A stretch of 64,000 nucleotides of DNA from Bradyrhizobium rifense (lineage in GTDB: Bacteria; Pseudomonadota; Alphaproteobacteria; Rhizobiales; Xanthobacteraceae), in assembly GCF_008123425.1 (NCBI RefSeq), contig NZ_VSSS01000057.1, forward strand, positions 1-64,000. Reading direction: 5' to 3'. Every line of letters starts with the position of its first letter. Within the stretch, counting starts at the first letter, position 1. The notes under the pieces are model-generated. The model had not been told where the DNA came from, ran no database searches, and saw only the letters and a list, made by a program, of their open reading frames with translations. The position numbers and the translations under genes were made by a program. Shown here piece by piece: positions 35,982 to 45,051 of the stretch.

Positions 35982-37568
35982 ATGAATGTTCACACTGAGC
36001 ATCGCCCTTCAACGACCGGCCCCACACGGTATGACGAGGTCTACTACCCCGGCCACGTCTACGGGCTCACCCACCCCAACCATCTCGCAACGATTGCCAC
36101 CGTCTGCGGCATGCAACCCGCTCCGGTCGAGCGCTGCCGAGTACTTGAACTCGGCTGCGGCGTCGGCGGTAATCTTTTGCCCATGGCCTTTCAATATCCG
36201 GACAGCGAGTTCGTCGGCATCGACTTGAGCGGTGTGACGATCGAGCGCGGCCAGAAAAATATCACGACGCTTGGCCTGAGCAACATCAAGCTCCTCCATT
36301 GCGACATCATGAATGTCGATCCAAGCTTCGGACAGTTCGACTACATCATCGCGCACGGCGTGTACTCGTGGGTACCACCGCACGTGCGCGAGAAGATGAT
36401 GGCGATCTTCAAGCAGAACCTGGCGCCGCGCGGAATCTGCTACGTCAGTTACAATGCGCACCCGTTCTCGCACCTCCGCGACATGGTCCGCGACATGATG
36501 CGGTATCACACCCGCCGCCTCACCGGCATAAAGGAGAAGGTCGGACAGGCTCGCGCGATCCTGAAGTTCCTGAGCGAAGGTTCGAAGGCCAACACGGTTC
36601 ACGGCGCGATCATGCGGGACCAGTACAACCGCGTTCTCCAGTCTCCCGACGAATTGTTGTTTCACGACGATCTCGACGATGGCGCGACCGCCTTCCTGTT
36701 GCACGAAGTCGCAGAGGATGCCGCTCGCCATGGCCTGCAGTATGTCGGCGATTCCGATTTCTCGCGCCGCTATCTCGCCGGCTATTCCGAGGAGGTCCGT
36801 GCCACGCTGCAGCGCTTCCCGGAAAGCGAGTTCATGGCGCGCGACCAGTATCAGGACTTCATCGACGGCAACGGCTTCCGGCGCACCTTGTTTTGCCACG
36901 ACAATGTTTCCCTCGACCGGCAGATCGACACAGATTTCGTCAGGCGATACCACCTCCTGAGCACGACCAGCCCCCTCGATCCCGGGGCCTGTGTGACAGA
37001 CGATTCTGCAATGGAATTCGAGAACCAGGACGGCAGCAGGATCACGGTGACCAATCCGGTCCTGAAAGCAGCGCATCTGTGCCTCGGCCGCGCCTGGCCG
37101 CGCGCCTTGTCATTCGGCGAGTTGCTGCACGGTGCGCGCGCGCTGCTGGATGGCCGTCACGGCGACGATGACGAACGGGTCCTGACGGATGCGATGTACA
37201 TCCTGGCCTGCAGCGGTGAGGTCTCCTTCCTGGTATCGCCGCCATTCCTGCTGAAGGAAATTACCGACCGCCCGCAAGCGAGCTTGCTCGCCCGCAAACA
37301 GTCGCAGACAAGCCCGCACGTCACCAACCTGCTCCACCAAACAGTGCAGTTGGAGGACGATCGGACCCGGCATTTCCTGCAACTACTCGACGGCCTTCGC
37401 ACGATCGACCAGATCACGGCCGACATGACTGAAGCATTCGGCCCGACCATCCGGATCGAACAAAAGGACAAGGACGGAAAGCCGGCAGAGCCGCTGTTGC
37501 TTTCAATCCGAGAGAGCGTTGAACGCTCGCTTGCAATGGTCGGCAAGCTGGGCTTGTTGATCGCCTGA
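35982..37568 (+). CDS. SAM-dependent methyltransferase with methyltransferase regulatory domain
   Basis: 528 residues from the ATG at 35982 (a GTG at 35967 inside tssH is also possible). The class I methyltransferase domain (about 30-170) has SAM motif LELGCGVGGNLLP near 50 and the acidic strand end VGIDLSG. The middle (about 220-310) matches the regulatory domain often attached to such enzymes, and the C-terminal 200 residues form a helical domain. It may modify a T6SS component or toxin, but the target is unknown. Its five-base spacing from tssH places it in the T6SS operon. Confidence 0.82.
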   Translation: MNVHTEHRPSTTGPTRYDEVYYPGHVYGLTHPNHLATIATVCGMQPAPVERCRVLELGCGVGGNLLPMAFQYPDSEFVGIDLSGVTIERGQKNITTLGLSNIKLLHCDIMNVDPSFGQFDYIIAHGVYSWVPPHVREKMMAIFKQNLAPRGICYVSYNAHPFSHLRDMVRDMMRYHTRRLTGIKEKVGQARAILKFLSEGSKANTVHGAIMRDQYNRVLQSPDELLFHDDLDDGATAFLLHEVAEDAARHGLQYVGDSDFSRRYLAGYSEEVRATLQRFPESEFMARDQYQDFIDGNGFRRTLFCHDNVSLDRQIDTDFVRRYHLLSTTSPLDPGACVTDDSAMEFENQDGSRITVTNPVLKAAHLCLGRAWPRALSFGELLHGARALLDGRHGDDDERVLTDAMYILACSGEVSFLVSPPFLLKEITDRPQASLLARKQSQTSPHVTNLLHQTVQLEDDRTRHFLQLLDGLRTIDQITADMTEAFGPTIRIEQKDKDGKPAEPLLLSIRESVERSLAMVGKLGLLIA

Positions 37569-37647
37569 CGCGATAGATCTCAACTCGAAGCGAGGCGCGA
37601 GACCACTGCCGTGGGCTGCGCGCACTCGCGTGCATCCCGTCTCGTGT

Positions 37648-38547
37648 CTAATGATAGTGCGACGTTCGGTGACGTTTCCGCGTCGGCGGCTTGCGACCGT
37701 TAGCGGTCACCACAACGTTGATGGGCTGCGAAAAGACCGGGGGATCGTGTGGTATGTGATTTTCGTCCGCTAGGATCAGCTGCAGCGTGTGACGCCCCAG
37801 CGGTAGACTGATTTTGGCTTCGGTTTGACCGGCGCCAAAATGGAGATGGTTGAAATCATTCGGGATCGGCTGATCAAATGGCGGCAGGCCGGTATCGATC
37901 AGCAAATGGTGGTGCCCGGTATTCGCTTTTTCGAAGCCGGCGGGAGCGACGCCCATGCCGACCAGCCCGAAGCGGACAACAGGCGTTGGCGTGACGTACG
38001 CCCCGTCCACGGGATAGACAAAATAAACCTTCGCTCCCGGGGGCGACGGGTGACGTCCCGAATGCGACGTGGCCTGGGCCGACGAGGCTGCAGCCTGATC
38101 GACGACATGAACATGGATACGATCAGAGAACAGCGGCGGTGACGTCGGCACATGGTTCCTGTCGCCCAACAGCAGCTGTAGCGTGTGGTCTCCCGGCGTG
38201 AGCGTAACTTCGGCTTCGGTCTGACCTGCACCGAAATGCAGATGATTGAAGTCGCTCGGAATGGGACTATCCACTGGCGGCAGCTCGGTATCGATCAAAA
38301 GATGATGGTGACCGGAGTTTTCCTTGTCGGATCCGGCCGGCGCTACGCCCATTCCCTTCAAACCAAAATGAACGGTGAATTTTGTCGGGACGGTCTGCCC
38401 GTCCTTGATGTCCACGAAATAGACCGCAGCGCCAGGAGGCGACGTTGTAGGACCGCCGGCAGGCTTTGACTGTGCATGCGCTGAGCCGAACGCTCCCGCT
38501 ACGATCAGGAGGGACGTCGTCATTGCGACCAAGGCTTTCGATACCAT
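37648..38547 (-). CDS. exported protein with two DUF4399 domains
   Basis: 299 residues from the ATG at 38547, which follows GGGGG and starts a signal peptide ending SAHAQ; longer in-frame starts add non-signal sequence. Two DUF4399 domains lie in tandem at about 50-145 and 170-280. Both contain VRFGLVGMGVAPAG-like and GHHHLLIDT motifs and a FNHLHFGAGQTE strand, so one arose by duplication. The His-rich motif could bind metal. It follows the OmpA-like and caspase genes on the same strand by about 120 bp and may belong to that transcript. Confidence 0.85.
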   Translation of the reverse strand: MVSKALVAMTTSLLIVAGAFGSAHAQSKPAGGPTTSPPGAAVYFVDIKDGQTVPTKFTVHFGLKGMGVAPAGSDKENSGHHHLLIDTELPPVDSPIPSDFNHLHFGAGQTEAEVTLTPGDHTLQLLLGDRNHVPTSPPLFSDRIHVHVVDQAAASSAQATSHSGRHPSPPGAKVYFVYPVDGAYVTPTPVVRFGLVGMGVAPAGFEKANTGHHHLLIDTGLPPFDQPIPNDFNHLHFGAGQTEAKISLPLGRHTLQLILADENHIPHDPPVFSQPINVVVTANGRKPPTRKRHRTSHYH

Positions 38548-38668
38548 GAGAGACCCCCTAAAGGCCGATAATTTAGAGCACGGTGCGCTCTGGATTGAAG
38601 GAAAACCAACGTGGCGGAACAAGACAAAAGCAGAGAGTGCGCGGCAGCCTCGAGACTTCAATACGCAT

Positions 38669-39895
38669 TCAACATCGGTGTACGTTGAAATCGACACGGC
38701 GGTCGATCGCATCGCTCGCATCATCGCGGCCCGTCCCGACGATCGACTCTCGAGATCCGACGCCGACGGCCTTCAGCCGGTCAGCCAGGCTGGGAGAAGC
38801 ACTCTGCAGAAGATCCTTAATGAACTGCGCCCTCAGCACCGACAGGCGTTCATTGATTTGCGCCGGTCCGGTGTTTGATGTGTGCCCAACGACATCGACA
38901 CAGGAATCGTTCTGCATCGCCTGCGTCGCTATCTGACTTAACCACATCGGATATGGACCGGTGATATTCTGGTCGTCGAGGAACTGCGTCGTGCCCGGCT
39001 TGAACAGAAGCCGTACGGACAGTTTATTGGCCACCAGGCCATACTTGACGAGACTGCCAAATGCCTCGGTCGCATCGGTCCGGCGATTGAGCTTCCAGCT
39101 GGAAAGATAAATACCGGAATGAACACGAAGCTGGTCGCCGCCCGACATTTGCCGGGCCGTCCGGTAGAACGCCAGAGCCTCTCGATAGCGCTTGTCGTCA
39201 TATTCGAGGATAGCATCGCTCACAAATGCCGACGTGGCGATCCTCTCAACATATAGGGGATCGATCGGGTCGCCCGGCTTCGTCCCCTGGCAGGTCTTGA
39301 TGTAGACGGCAATCGCCGGATCATTGCTCCAGATCGGAGCGTCGGCGAATGCCGGCGTGGGGTCGGCTTTAACGCCATCGGGTTTTGCCCTCGCAACACC
39401 CTTCGATACGATGATCTTGCTGCGAAGGTCTGCCAATGCAAGACAGATCCTATAGGCGTCTCGAACACCGTCCGGCGCGCCGGCATTGTTTATTGCTGTA
39501 AAGGTCCCGATCAGGACAACAGGAGCGCGGCTCAGGGCCTCGCTGGAAAATGGCAACACGGCGAAGCGGGGATATGACTTGGCTACGAGGTCCTTGATGC
39601 GCTCCTGCATCAGGCGGGTTGCAGCTGATTGCGCGCCGGTCGCAGCGTCAATCAACGGATCGATGACGAGTTCGACCTTATCCGACCCCGCGGGCACCGT
39701 GGCCTTGGAAAAGAGATCGTTGGCGGCCCGCAACAGAGCGTCGTCGAAAGGGATCGGCGTGGGCGGTGGCGGCGGAGCCGAAGAGGCTTGTGGCGGCGAA
39801 GGCGTTGGCGGCGTCGCCTGCGCATAGCACGCCTGGATGGACGTCATCAGGAAGCCGATCGCGAAGCAGGTGACGATTGGACCGCGATCAATCAT
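38669..39895 (-). CDS. exported protein with OmpA-like C-terminal domain
   Basis: 408 residues. A signal peptide ends near AYAQA (residue 27); an alternative lipobox around IQAC at 20-23 cannot be excluded. A Pro-rich stretch (about 30-47) is followed by an unknown helical/beta region with tetratricopeptide-like YREALAFYRTARQ at about 250. The OmpA-like domain is at about 300-405 with DVVGHTSNTGP and a RRVDFNVH end, expected to bind peptidoglycan. It starts 26 bp downstream of the caspase gene and is probably co-transcribed with it. Confidence 0.8.
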   Translation of the reverse strand: MIDRGPIVTCFAIGFLMTSIQACYAQATPPTPSPPQASSAPPPPPTPIPFDDALLRAANDLFSKATVPAGSDKVELVIDPLIDAATGAQSAATRLMQERIKDLVAKSYPRFAVLPFSSEALSRAPVVLIGTFTAINNAGAPDGVRDAYRICLALADLRSKIIVSKGVARAKPDGVKADPTPAFADAPIWSNDPAIAVYIKTCQGTKPGDPIDPLYVERIATSAFVSDAILEYDDKRYREALAFYRTARQMSGGDQLRVHSGIYLSSWKLNRRTDATEAFGSLVKYGLVANKLSVRLLFKPGTTQFLDDQNITGPYPMWLSQIATQAMQNDSCVDVVGHTSNTGPAQINERLSVLRAQFIKDLLQSASPSLADRLKAVGVGSRESIVGTGRDDASDAIDRRVDFNVHRC

Positions 39896-39921
39896 GTCTG
39901 CTCAACCTTGATTCAAATGAA

Positions 39922-41367
39922 CTAACGACATTGCCGAAGGGCAATGCGATCGGATTCCGATATGTCACCCAGTTGCGCACGTGCATTAATCTCCTGGCAA
40001 CTGGACGTCGATTTCTGCCGAGTTGGTGCAGGGGCTGCCCGCGCGTCACCCGCACCCGACGGCAGCCGGGCAGTCTCGATCGCAAGGCGCTGCTCGGCGC
40101 GCTCGCGATCGGATTGCGCCTTCGACAGTTTCTCCTGCATCGCACGCTCCAGAGTGGCGCGTTGCTCGGCCAATCTGGCCTTGTTTGCTTCGAGTGCCGC
40201 CACTTCATTCGCGAGCTGATCGCGCCGATCTTTCTCCGCGGCGCCAGGCTCGGGAGGCGAAGGCCTAGACGGTTGCGCGAGAGCGCTCGAACTTAATCGC
40301 TTTTCCTCGTCGGCTCGCCTGACCTCGTCGCGCTTACGCAATTGCGCCAATTCCTCGCTGGCTTTGCGGAAGCCGGCTTCGGCCTGCTCCAGGTCAACCC
40401 GAAGCTGCCGCTCCTTCTCGCTGTATTCGTTGACCAGTCGGTCGCGCTCGTTGGCATTCTCGACGGTGTCGATCCGGGCGCGGGCCGCGTCGACAAGGCT
40501 GCTCGACGGAAACTTCGCGATAAATGCCTTCAACGTCGCAACGCTCGCGGAAGACAGCGGTCCCATCTTCTTCCATGCGTCCAGATCGCTCTCCTGGGGA
40601 TTCAAATAGAAATCCCCCAGCAGGGAGACCGAGAGCTCCGGCGTTTGTTGTCCGCGCGTCTCACGGTTGACACTGACGGCGACATGCCGGAATAGCGCGC
40701 CGACTTCAATCCCTGGTTCCTGCATCTCGCGAACCAGCGCGTTTGTAAACGGACTGTTGCGGCCGGTGCCATCAGCCGCCACCGCGTTGGCCTGGGTCGC
40801 ATAGGCGATCAGCATGCCCTGGGTTCGGTCGATCCGGGCAAGCCCTCGGGTGATTTCCCCGCCACGATTGCCGCTGCGTTGGGCTATAGCCTTCGCAAAC
40901 GGATTGGTCCGGCAGGCATCCAGAACCATAAGTCGCGTTCCCGAGGTGTATCCGAGCGCTTCGATAACGTCTTCAAGCTTTACCAGATCGAATGTCACGA
41001 TTGAATCGGGATCGACTTGGGCATCGACGGGGACAAGGTAATTCTGACCTTCAATCTGAAGCCCATGGCCCGAATAATAGAACAACGCAGCATCGGTGCC
41101 CCGCAGTTTCTGCGCAAAGCGCGCCAATGCAGCGCGCATGCCGCGGCCATCGAGATCGCGACCGTCGATGACCTCGAACCCGAGACGACGTAATTGATCG
41201 GAGATGTCATCGGCATCGTTGCGGCTGTTGCGGAGCAATGTGGCATTGGCATATGCCGCATTGCCTATGACTAGCGCGACACGCCCGTCAGCGCGAGCCT
41301 CTGACGAAAGAAGCAGAGACAGGCAGATGGAACAAGCAATCAGGCAAAGTGTGCAAACGAATTTCAC
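39922..41367 (-). CDS. exported caspase-family peptidase with coiled-coil tail
   Basis: 481 residues from the GTG at 41367, preceded by GGCGGAA and followed directly by a hydrophobic signal sequence ending SSEARA. The frame is open to 41760, but that extension runs into the divergent gene and is less protein-like; an ATG at 41484 is the main alternative. The caspase domain (about 28-270) has His101 in YYSGHGLQI and Cys152 in VLDACRTNPF, both intact. The C-terminal half is a long charged coiled coil (about 310-460) rich in Glu, Arg and Leu. It stands divergent from the caspase-FGE gene with about 256 bp between start codons. Confidence 0.85.
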   Translation of the reverse strand: MKFVCTLCLIACSICLSLLLSSEARADGRVALVIGNAAYANATLLRNSRNDADDISDQLRRLGFEVIDGRDLDGRGMRAALARFAQKLRGTDAALFYYSGHGLQIEGQNYLVPVDAQVDPDSIVTFDLVKLEDVIEALGYTSGTRLMVLDACRTNPFAKAIAQRSGNRGGEITRGLARIDRTQGMLIAYATQANAVAADGTGRNSPFTNALVREMQEPGIEVGALFRHVAVSVNRETRGQQTPELSVSLLGDFYLNPQESDLDAWKKMGPLSSASVATLKAFIAKFPSSSLVDAARARIDTVENANERDRLVNEYSEKERQLRVDLEQAEAGFRKASEELAQLRKRDEVRRADEEKRLSSSALAQPSRPSPPEPGAAEKDRRDQLANEVAALEANKARLAEQRATLERAMQEKLSKAQSDRERAEQRLAIETARLPSGAGDARAAPAPTRQKSTSSCQEINARAQLGDISESDRIALRQCR

Positions 41368-41623
41368 GGACGGAGTTCCGCCAAATGGCTTGCCGAGCGG
41401 CACCGATGATTTGACACTAGGAGCAATTGCCGAATCTCGCAACTTCTTGTTTCCACTCAGCCAGCGTGTTAGCCTCGCTAACATATTTGCACACTGCGCC
41501 CGTTCGTTTGCTTCAGCCTGAGCAGACCGCGCCGGTGAAGGAGCCGGTGCATATGCGCCGGAGTTTTGCGCTGATCCAAGTCTGGGGCATCTGCGTTGAT
41601 CCAGGTCCAGGGCTGATGAAGCT
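41368..41623. promoter_or_regulatory. divergent promoter region between two caspase genes
   Basis: The two caspase-family genes point away from this 256-bp segment. TTGACA occurs at 41411-41416 on the plus strand, but no good -10 box follows at the right distance. A 17-bp palindrome, TGTTAGCCTCGCTAACA, lies at 41467-41483 and is a candidate operator. Confidence 0.5.
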
Positions 41624-43414
41624 ATGAAATTGTCAGGCATGAGCCGCACTTTTAAGGTGCTCGTTGTTTTGTGCGCCTTAGTGGCTGGCGCGTTCATCCC
41701 ACAGCTCTTTTTTCTCTCGGCCGCGCGGGGCCAGAACGCGAGTGTTGCGGAGGCCGGCAAGAGGGTCGCTCTCGTTATCGGAAATGGATCTTATCCGCAG
41801 TCGCCTGTCCGCACGGCGGTTGCAAACGCGAAAGCGATCGCTGAACTTTTGAAGGCCGCCGGTTTTGACGTGGTTTATGCGCAGGATGCGCGACATGCCG
41901 ATATGGATGCGGCTATCCGACAATTCAGCCAAAAATTGGAACGCGGTGCGACCGCCGTCGTCTATTTCGCCGGTCATGCCATCCAGTATGAAGGCCGCAA
42001 TTTCCTCATCCCGATCGATGGTACCATTGCATCGGATCTCGACATCCGCTCCAACGCGGTGGACGGCGATCTCATTCTCGATCCGCTGATCGTTGCCCGG
42101 CCCAGAGGTTCAGCCGTCATCCTTGATGCGGCGAGGCGAAATCCGTGGCAGCAAAAGACATCGGTCAAGGCAATTGGGCTTGCCAACGTCAGTCCCATCC
42201 AGGGCATCACTCAAGCTTACCCCGCACTCCCCGGGCAGGTCGTGGAGGATCAAAAGGGAACGCTCAGCCTGTTTGCTGACGAGTTCGTGAAGGCCGCCAA
42301 GCCCGCTGGTCGAACCTTCAAGGAAGCATTTGGCCAAACCCGGGCTGCGGTCGCGAAGGAAAGCCGCAACAAACAACTCCCCTGGGAAGCGTCGCTTGAG
42401 ACCGCTGATTTTGTCGTTACAGGCCTCAACGAACCGACAGACATGGCATCGCGCGCGGTCGCGAGATTGGGCAGCCCGCCGGATACGGTGGAACAAGGTT
42501 TCTGGGATACGATCAAGAGCAGCAACAGCGCGGCCGATTTTCAGGCCTATCTCGATGCCTATCCTAACGGTCCATATGCCTCCGAGGCGCGGTCAGGCCT
42601 GCAACGCCTGGGCGCATTGGCCAGCCCGGCAAAGCCGCAAGCACCGATTGTGACCAACACGCCCGCGCCGCCGGTTTCGCCGCCGCCGCCGACGTCTACA
42701 ATTCGTGACTGTTCCCAATGCCCGGAACTGGTGCTGATACCTTCAGGCAATTTCAACATGGGTTCAACCGAGGTCTTCCCATTTGAAGGCCCTGTGCATC
42801 AGGTGTCCATCCGCAAGCCGTTCTATATCGGTAAGTACGAAGTCACTTTCGATGAGTGGGACGCCTGTGTCATGGACAGGGGCTGCACCTACCGGCCGAA
42901 CGACGCCGGAGCGGGACGCGGCCGCCGTCCCGTCACTGATGTCGATTGGAACGATGCAAAAATCTATGCCGCATGGCTGTCGCAAAAAACCGGGAAGACC
43001 TACCGATTGCCAACGGAAAGTGAGTGGGAGTACGCCGCCCGAGGCGCCACCAGCTCAACCTATTCTTGGGGCCGGTCAGTGGAGAAGGACCGAGCAAATT
43101 GTGCAGGCTGCACCAGCGAACCGCACAACGTCACCATGCAGGTCGGGTCATTCAAGCCAAACGCGTTCGGTCTTTATGACATGGCCGGCAATGCCGCAGA
43201 GTGGGTCGAGGATTGCTGGACTGAGGGCTATCGAGGGACGCCCACTGATGGGTCCGCTTCGGTCAAACCGGGTTGTCCCGAGCGGGTGCTTCGGGGCGGC
43301 TCGTTTAACAATGACCCGAAATATCTGCGCTCAGCCGCACGGTTTAGATACGATTTCAATGTTCGCTATCAGGCAAATGGATTTCGAGTCGTTCGCGAGA
43401 AGGACGGCGACTAG
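41624..43414 (+). CDS. exported pseudo-caspase fused to FGE-sulfatase-like domain
   Basis: 596 residues. An N-terminal hydrophobic segment (about 10-35) should direct export. The caspase-like domain (about 45-270) keeps His118 (YFAGHAIQY), but the catalytic Cys of the usual DACR motif is Ala170 (ILDAARRNPW), so it cannot be a cysteine protease. A Pro-rich linker (about 335-360) leads to an FGE-sulfatase/SUMF1-like fold at 364-592: LVLIPSGNFNMGS, YEVTFDEWDAC, RLPTESEWEYAARG and RVLRGGSFNN. The region that holds the two catalytic cysteines in true formylglycine-generating enzymes, after RGGS, has none. TagR, a periplasmic FGE-like protein, activates PpkA in Pseudomonas; a similar role is inferred here. 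Confidence 0.88.
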   Translation: MKLSGMSRTFKVLVVLCALVAGAFIPQLFFLSAARGQNASVAEAGKRVALVIGNGSYPQSPVRTAVANAKAIAELLKAAGFDVVYAQDARHADMDAAIRQFSQKLERGATAVVYFAGHAIQYEGRNFLIPIDGTIASDLDIRSNAVDGDLILDPLIVARPRGSAVILDAARRNPWQQKTSVKAIGLANVSPIQGITQAYPALPGQVVEDQKGTLSLFADEFVKAAKPAGRTFKEAFGQTRAAVAKESRNKQLPWEASLETADFVVTGLNEPTDMASRAVARLGSPPDTVEQGFWDTIKSSNSAADFQAYLDAYPNGPYASEARSGLQRLGALASPAKPQAPIVTNTPAPPVSPPPPTSTIRDCSQCPELVLIPSGNFNMGSTEVFPFEGPVHQVSIRKPFYIGKYEVTFDEWDACVMDRGCTYRPNDAGAGRGRRPVTDVDWNDAKIYAAWLSQKTGKTYRLPTESEWEYAARGATSSTYSWGRSVEKDRANCAGCTSEPHNVTMQVGSFKPNAFGLYDMAGNAAEWVEDCWTEGYRGTPTDGSASVKPGCPERVLRGGSFNNDPKYLRSAARFRYDFNVRYQANGFRVVREKDGD

Positions 43415-43985
43415 GACGGTGATCGGCGTTTCCGGTCGGCGGGTCCAAACCGCTTCAGCCCAGGCACCGTTAACGTGTGACTCTGACCAGAATTGAGCTG
43501 GACCGCCGGCAATTTCATTGAACCTTCGGCATTTGAACCCGTCCCAGTTTGGATGCGACCAATCCGCGTCGAGGCGCGAGGCTGACGAGGCGGAACCACC
43601 TCCACCGCCAGATCACCGCTCCGCGGGATTTTCGGCGGCCTCGGGTGTTTGGGAGCGGTGAGCATCAACAGAACGCACGACCTGTTCGGCGCGAAGCAGT
43701 CCAAGACATTTTGCCGAACGGGCCGCCAGCTACATATGCGACCTGTACTGCATAGGCAGACAAGCTTCGGATCTGGGTCAATACAGTCGATACGAATGAG
43801 ATTCGTAGCATGCTGAAAGGCGTGAAGCGCGATCTAGGTGCTGTGGACTCAACGTTACCGGCGGGGACCTCGCAAGGCGGAATTCCTCTTGCCGATCGTC
43901 CTGTCGGGCCTGACGACCCAGACGGGACCCGACACCATACACGAATTTCGCGTTGACGGACCGAACTAGGACAGGAGAACCAGAC
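43415..43985. other. intergenic region, no supported gene
   Basis: About 570 bp without a credible gene. A 97-codon minus-strand frame at 43411-43704 has no ribosome binding site and low-complexity content. The final bases (AGGAG at 43973-43977) belong to the next gene. Confidence 0.4.
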
Positions 43986-45014
43986 ATGGCCGCTTTTCAA
44001 GAGGTTTTCCGCCGCTCCGGCATCGATGAGCGCCGCAGCCCGCCAGGCATGGTGGTGCCGTTCGGCGGCTCCAACATCGTGGCGCTGATCGATCCCGGAA
44101 GAAAGCTCAAAGTCGACCCTAACGCCCATGCCCTTGGGATAAAGGAGATCGATAGCGCCGATACCCTTAGACGCGTAATGCAAGCCAGAGACACCTTCTC
44201 CGAACCCGATATCGATCCGCAGCTCAGGGCGGCGTCGCTTCCCGCCACCTTCAATGGCGATGCACGGTTTTTCGAAATCAATGGCCGGATTAAGCCGATT
44301 GGCTTTCCCGGCCTCGAGGTGGTGGCCCGGTCGGCCGGCCGGAAGATCGAAGCCAAGCTCCATGTCGTCGTGCTGCCAGAAATCACGATCAAGGTGGCGT
44401 TCCGCAACGTCATGGTTCCGGGGAGTGGCGGCGCTTCGGCGTTTCACGCCAAGAAGCCCTTCAACGAGCAAGATGAATTGCTGACGATGAACAACATATG
44501 GGTGCCGCAGGCCAACATCCGCTTTGAGCGGGTGCCAAGCGACTGGCTGGTCATCGACGACTCGCAGGCTGCCGTCAAACAGGAGCTCGCCAATGCGACT
44601 GGCATGAAGGATGCGAGCCTCGCGATCTTTCCCGATGTGATCGACGTCGAAAAGCTGAAGGGCTTCTTCGTCAAACACAAAGTTCAGGGCGCTCATCTAA
44701 CCATGTTCTGCGTCGACAAGGTTTGGTCCAACGGCGGCCCTGCCAACGGCTCGTTTGCTCGATCGCTGGACCTTGCCTTCATCAGTTCGTCACGCGGACC
44801 TAACACGTCTGCCCACGAAGCTGGGCATTTCCTCGGCTACTACTCGAAGAGCGCGAGCAAACCTTGGGACAGCCAAGGCCACACGCTGGAGACCGATCCG
44901 AAAACCGGAAAAGAAAACAGGACGGAAGACATCAAGATGCTGATGCGCGGGGGAGGCGCCGGGTGGAAAATTCCGTTCAATCTCGTCAAGGAGTTCCGCG
45001 ACTTCCCCAACTAG
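43986..45014 (+). CDS. putative zinc-metalloprotease-like protein (HEAGH)
   Basis: 342 residues from the ATG at 43986, which has AGGAG at a good distance. There is no signal peptide. The N-terminal 250 residues are of unknown fold with many beta strands. Residues 277-281 are HEAGH, a zincin HExxH motif, in the context SAHEAGHFLGYYS; the position where metzincins have their third ligand is Ser287, while His299 (in DSQGH) could serve as a more distant ligand. A possible Met-turn, IKMLMRGG, follows about 20 residues later. It may be a secreted effector or a cytoplasmic peptidase; the lack of an export signal next to a T6SS is only suggestive. Confidence 0.6.
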   Translation: MAAFQEVFRRSGIDERRSPPGMVVPFGGSNIVALIDPGRKLKVDPNAHALGIKEIDSADTLRRVMQARDTFSEPDIDPQLRAASLPATFNGDARFFEINGRIKPIGFPGLEVVARSAGRKIEAKLHVVVLPEITIKVAFRNVMVPGSGGASAFHAKKPFNEQDELLTMNNIWVPQANIRFERVPSDWLVIDDSQAAVKQELANATGMKDASLAIFPDVIDVEKLKGFFVKHKVQGAHLTMFCVDKVWSNGGPANGSFARSLDLAFISSSRGPNTSAHEAGHFLGYYSKSASKPWDSQGHTLETDPKTGKENRTEDIKMLMRGGGAGWKIPFNLVKEFRDFPN

Positions 45015-45051
45015 GAGCCACCCGACCCTCCGTTCGCATTGTGGAAGACGG

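Noticed and set aside
38669..39895. OmpA-like exported protein as a TssJ replacement
   Set aside because: It is far longer than TssJ, has an OmpA domain and only a doubtful lipobox, so it is not a TssJ homologue.
43411..43704. Possible small minus-strand gene of 97 codons
   Set aside because: No ribosome binding site, Pro/Arg-rich low-complexity content and no family recognised.
43665..44696. Minus-strand frame of 343 codons opposite the zinc-protease-like gene
   Set aside because: The plus-strand gene has a strong ribosome binding site and HEAGH motif; the antisense frame has neither.
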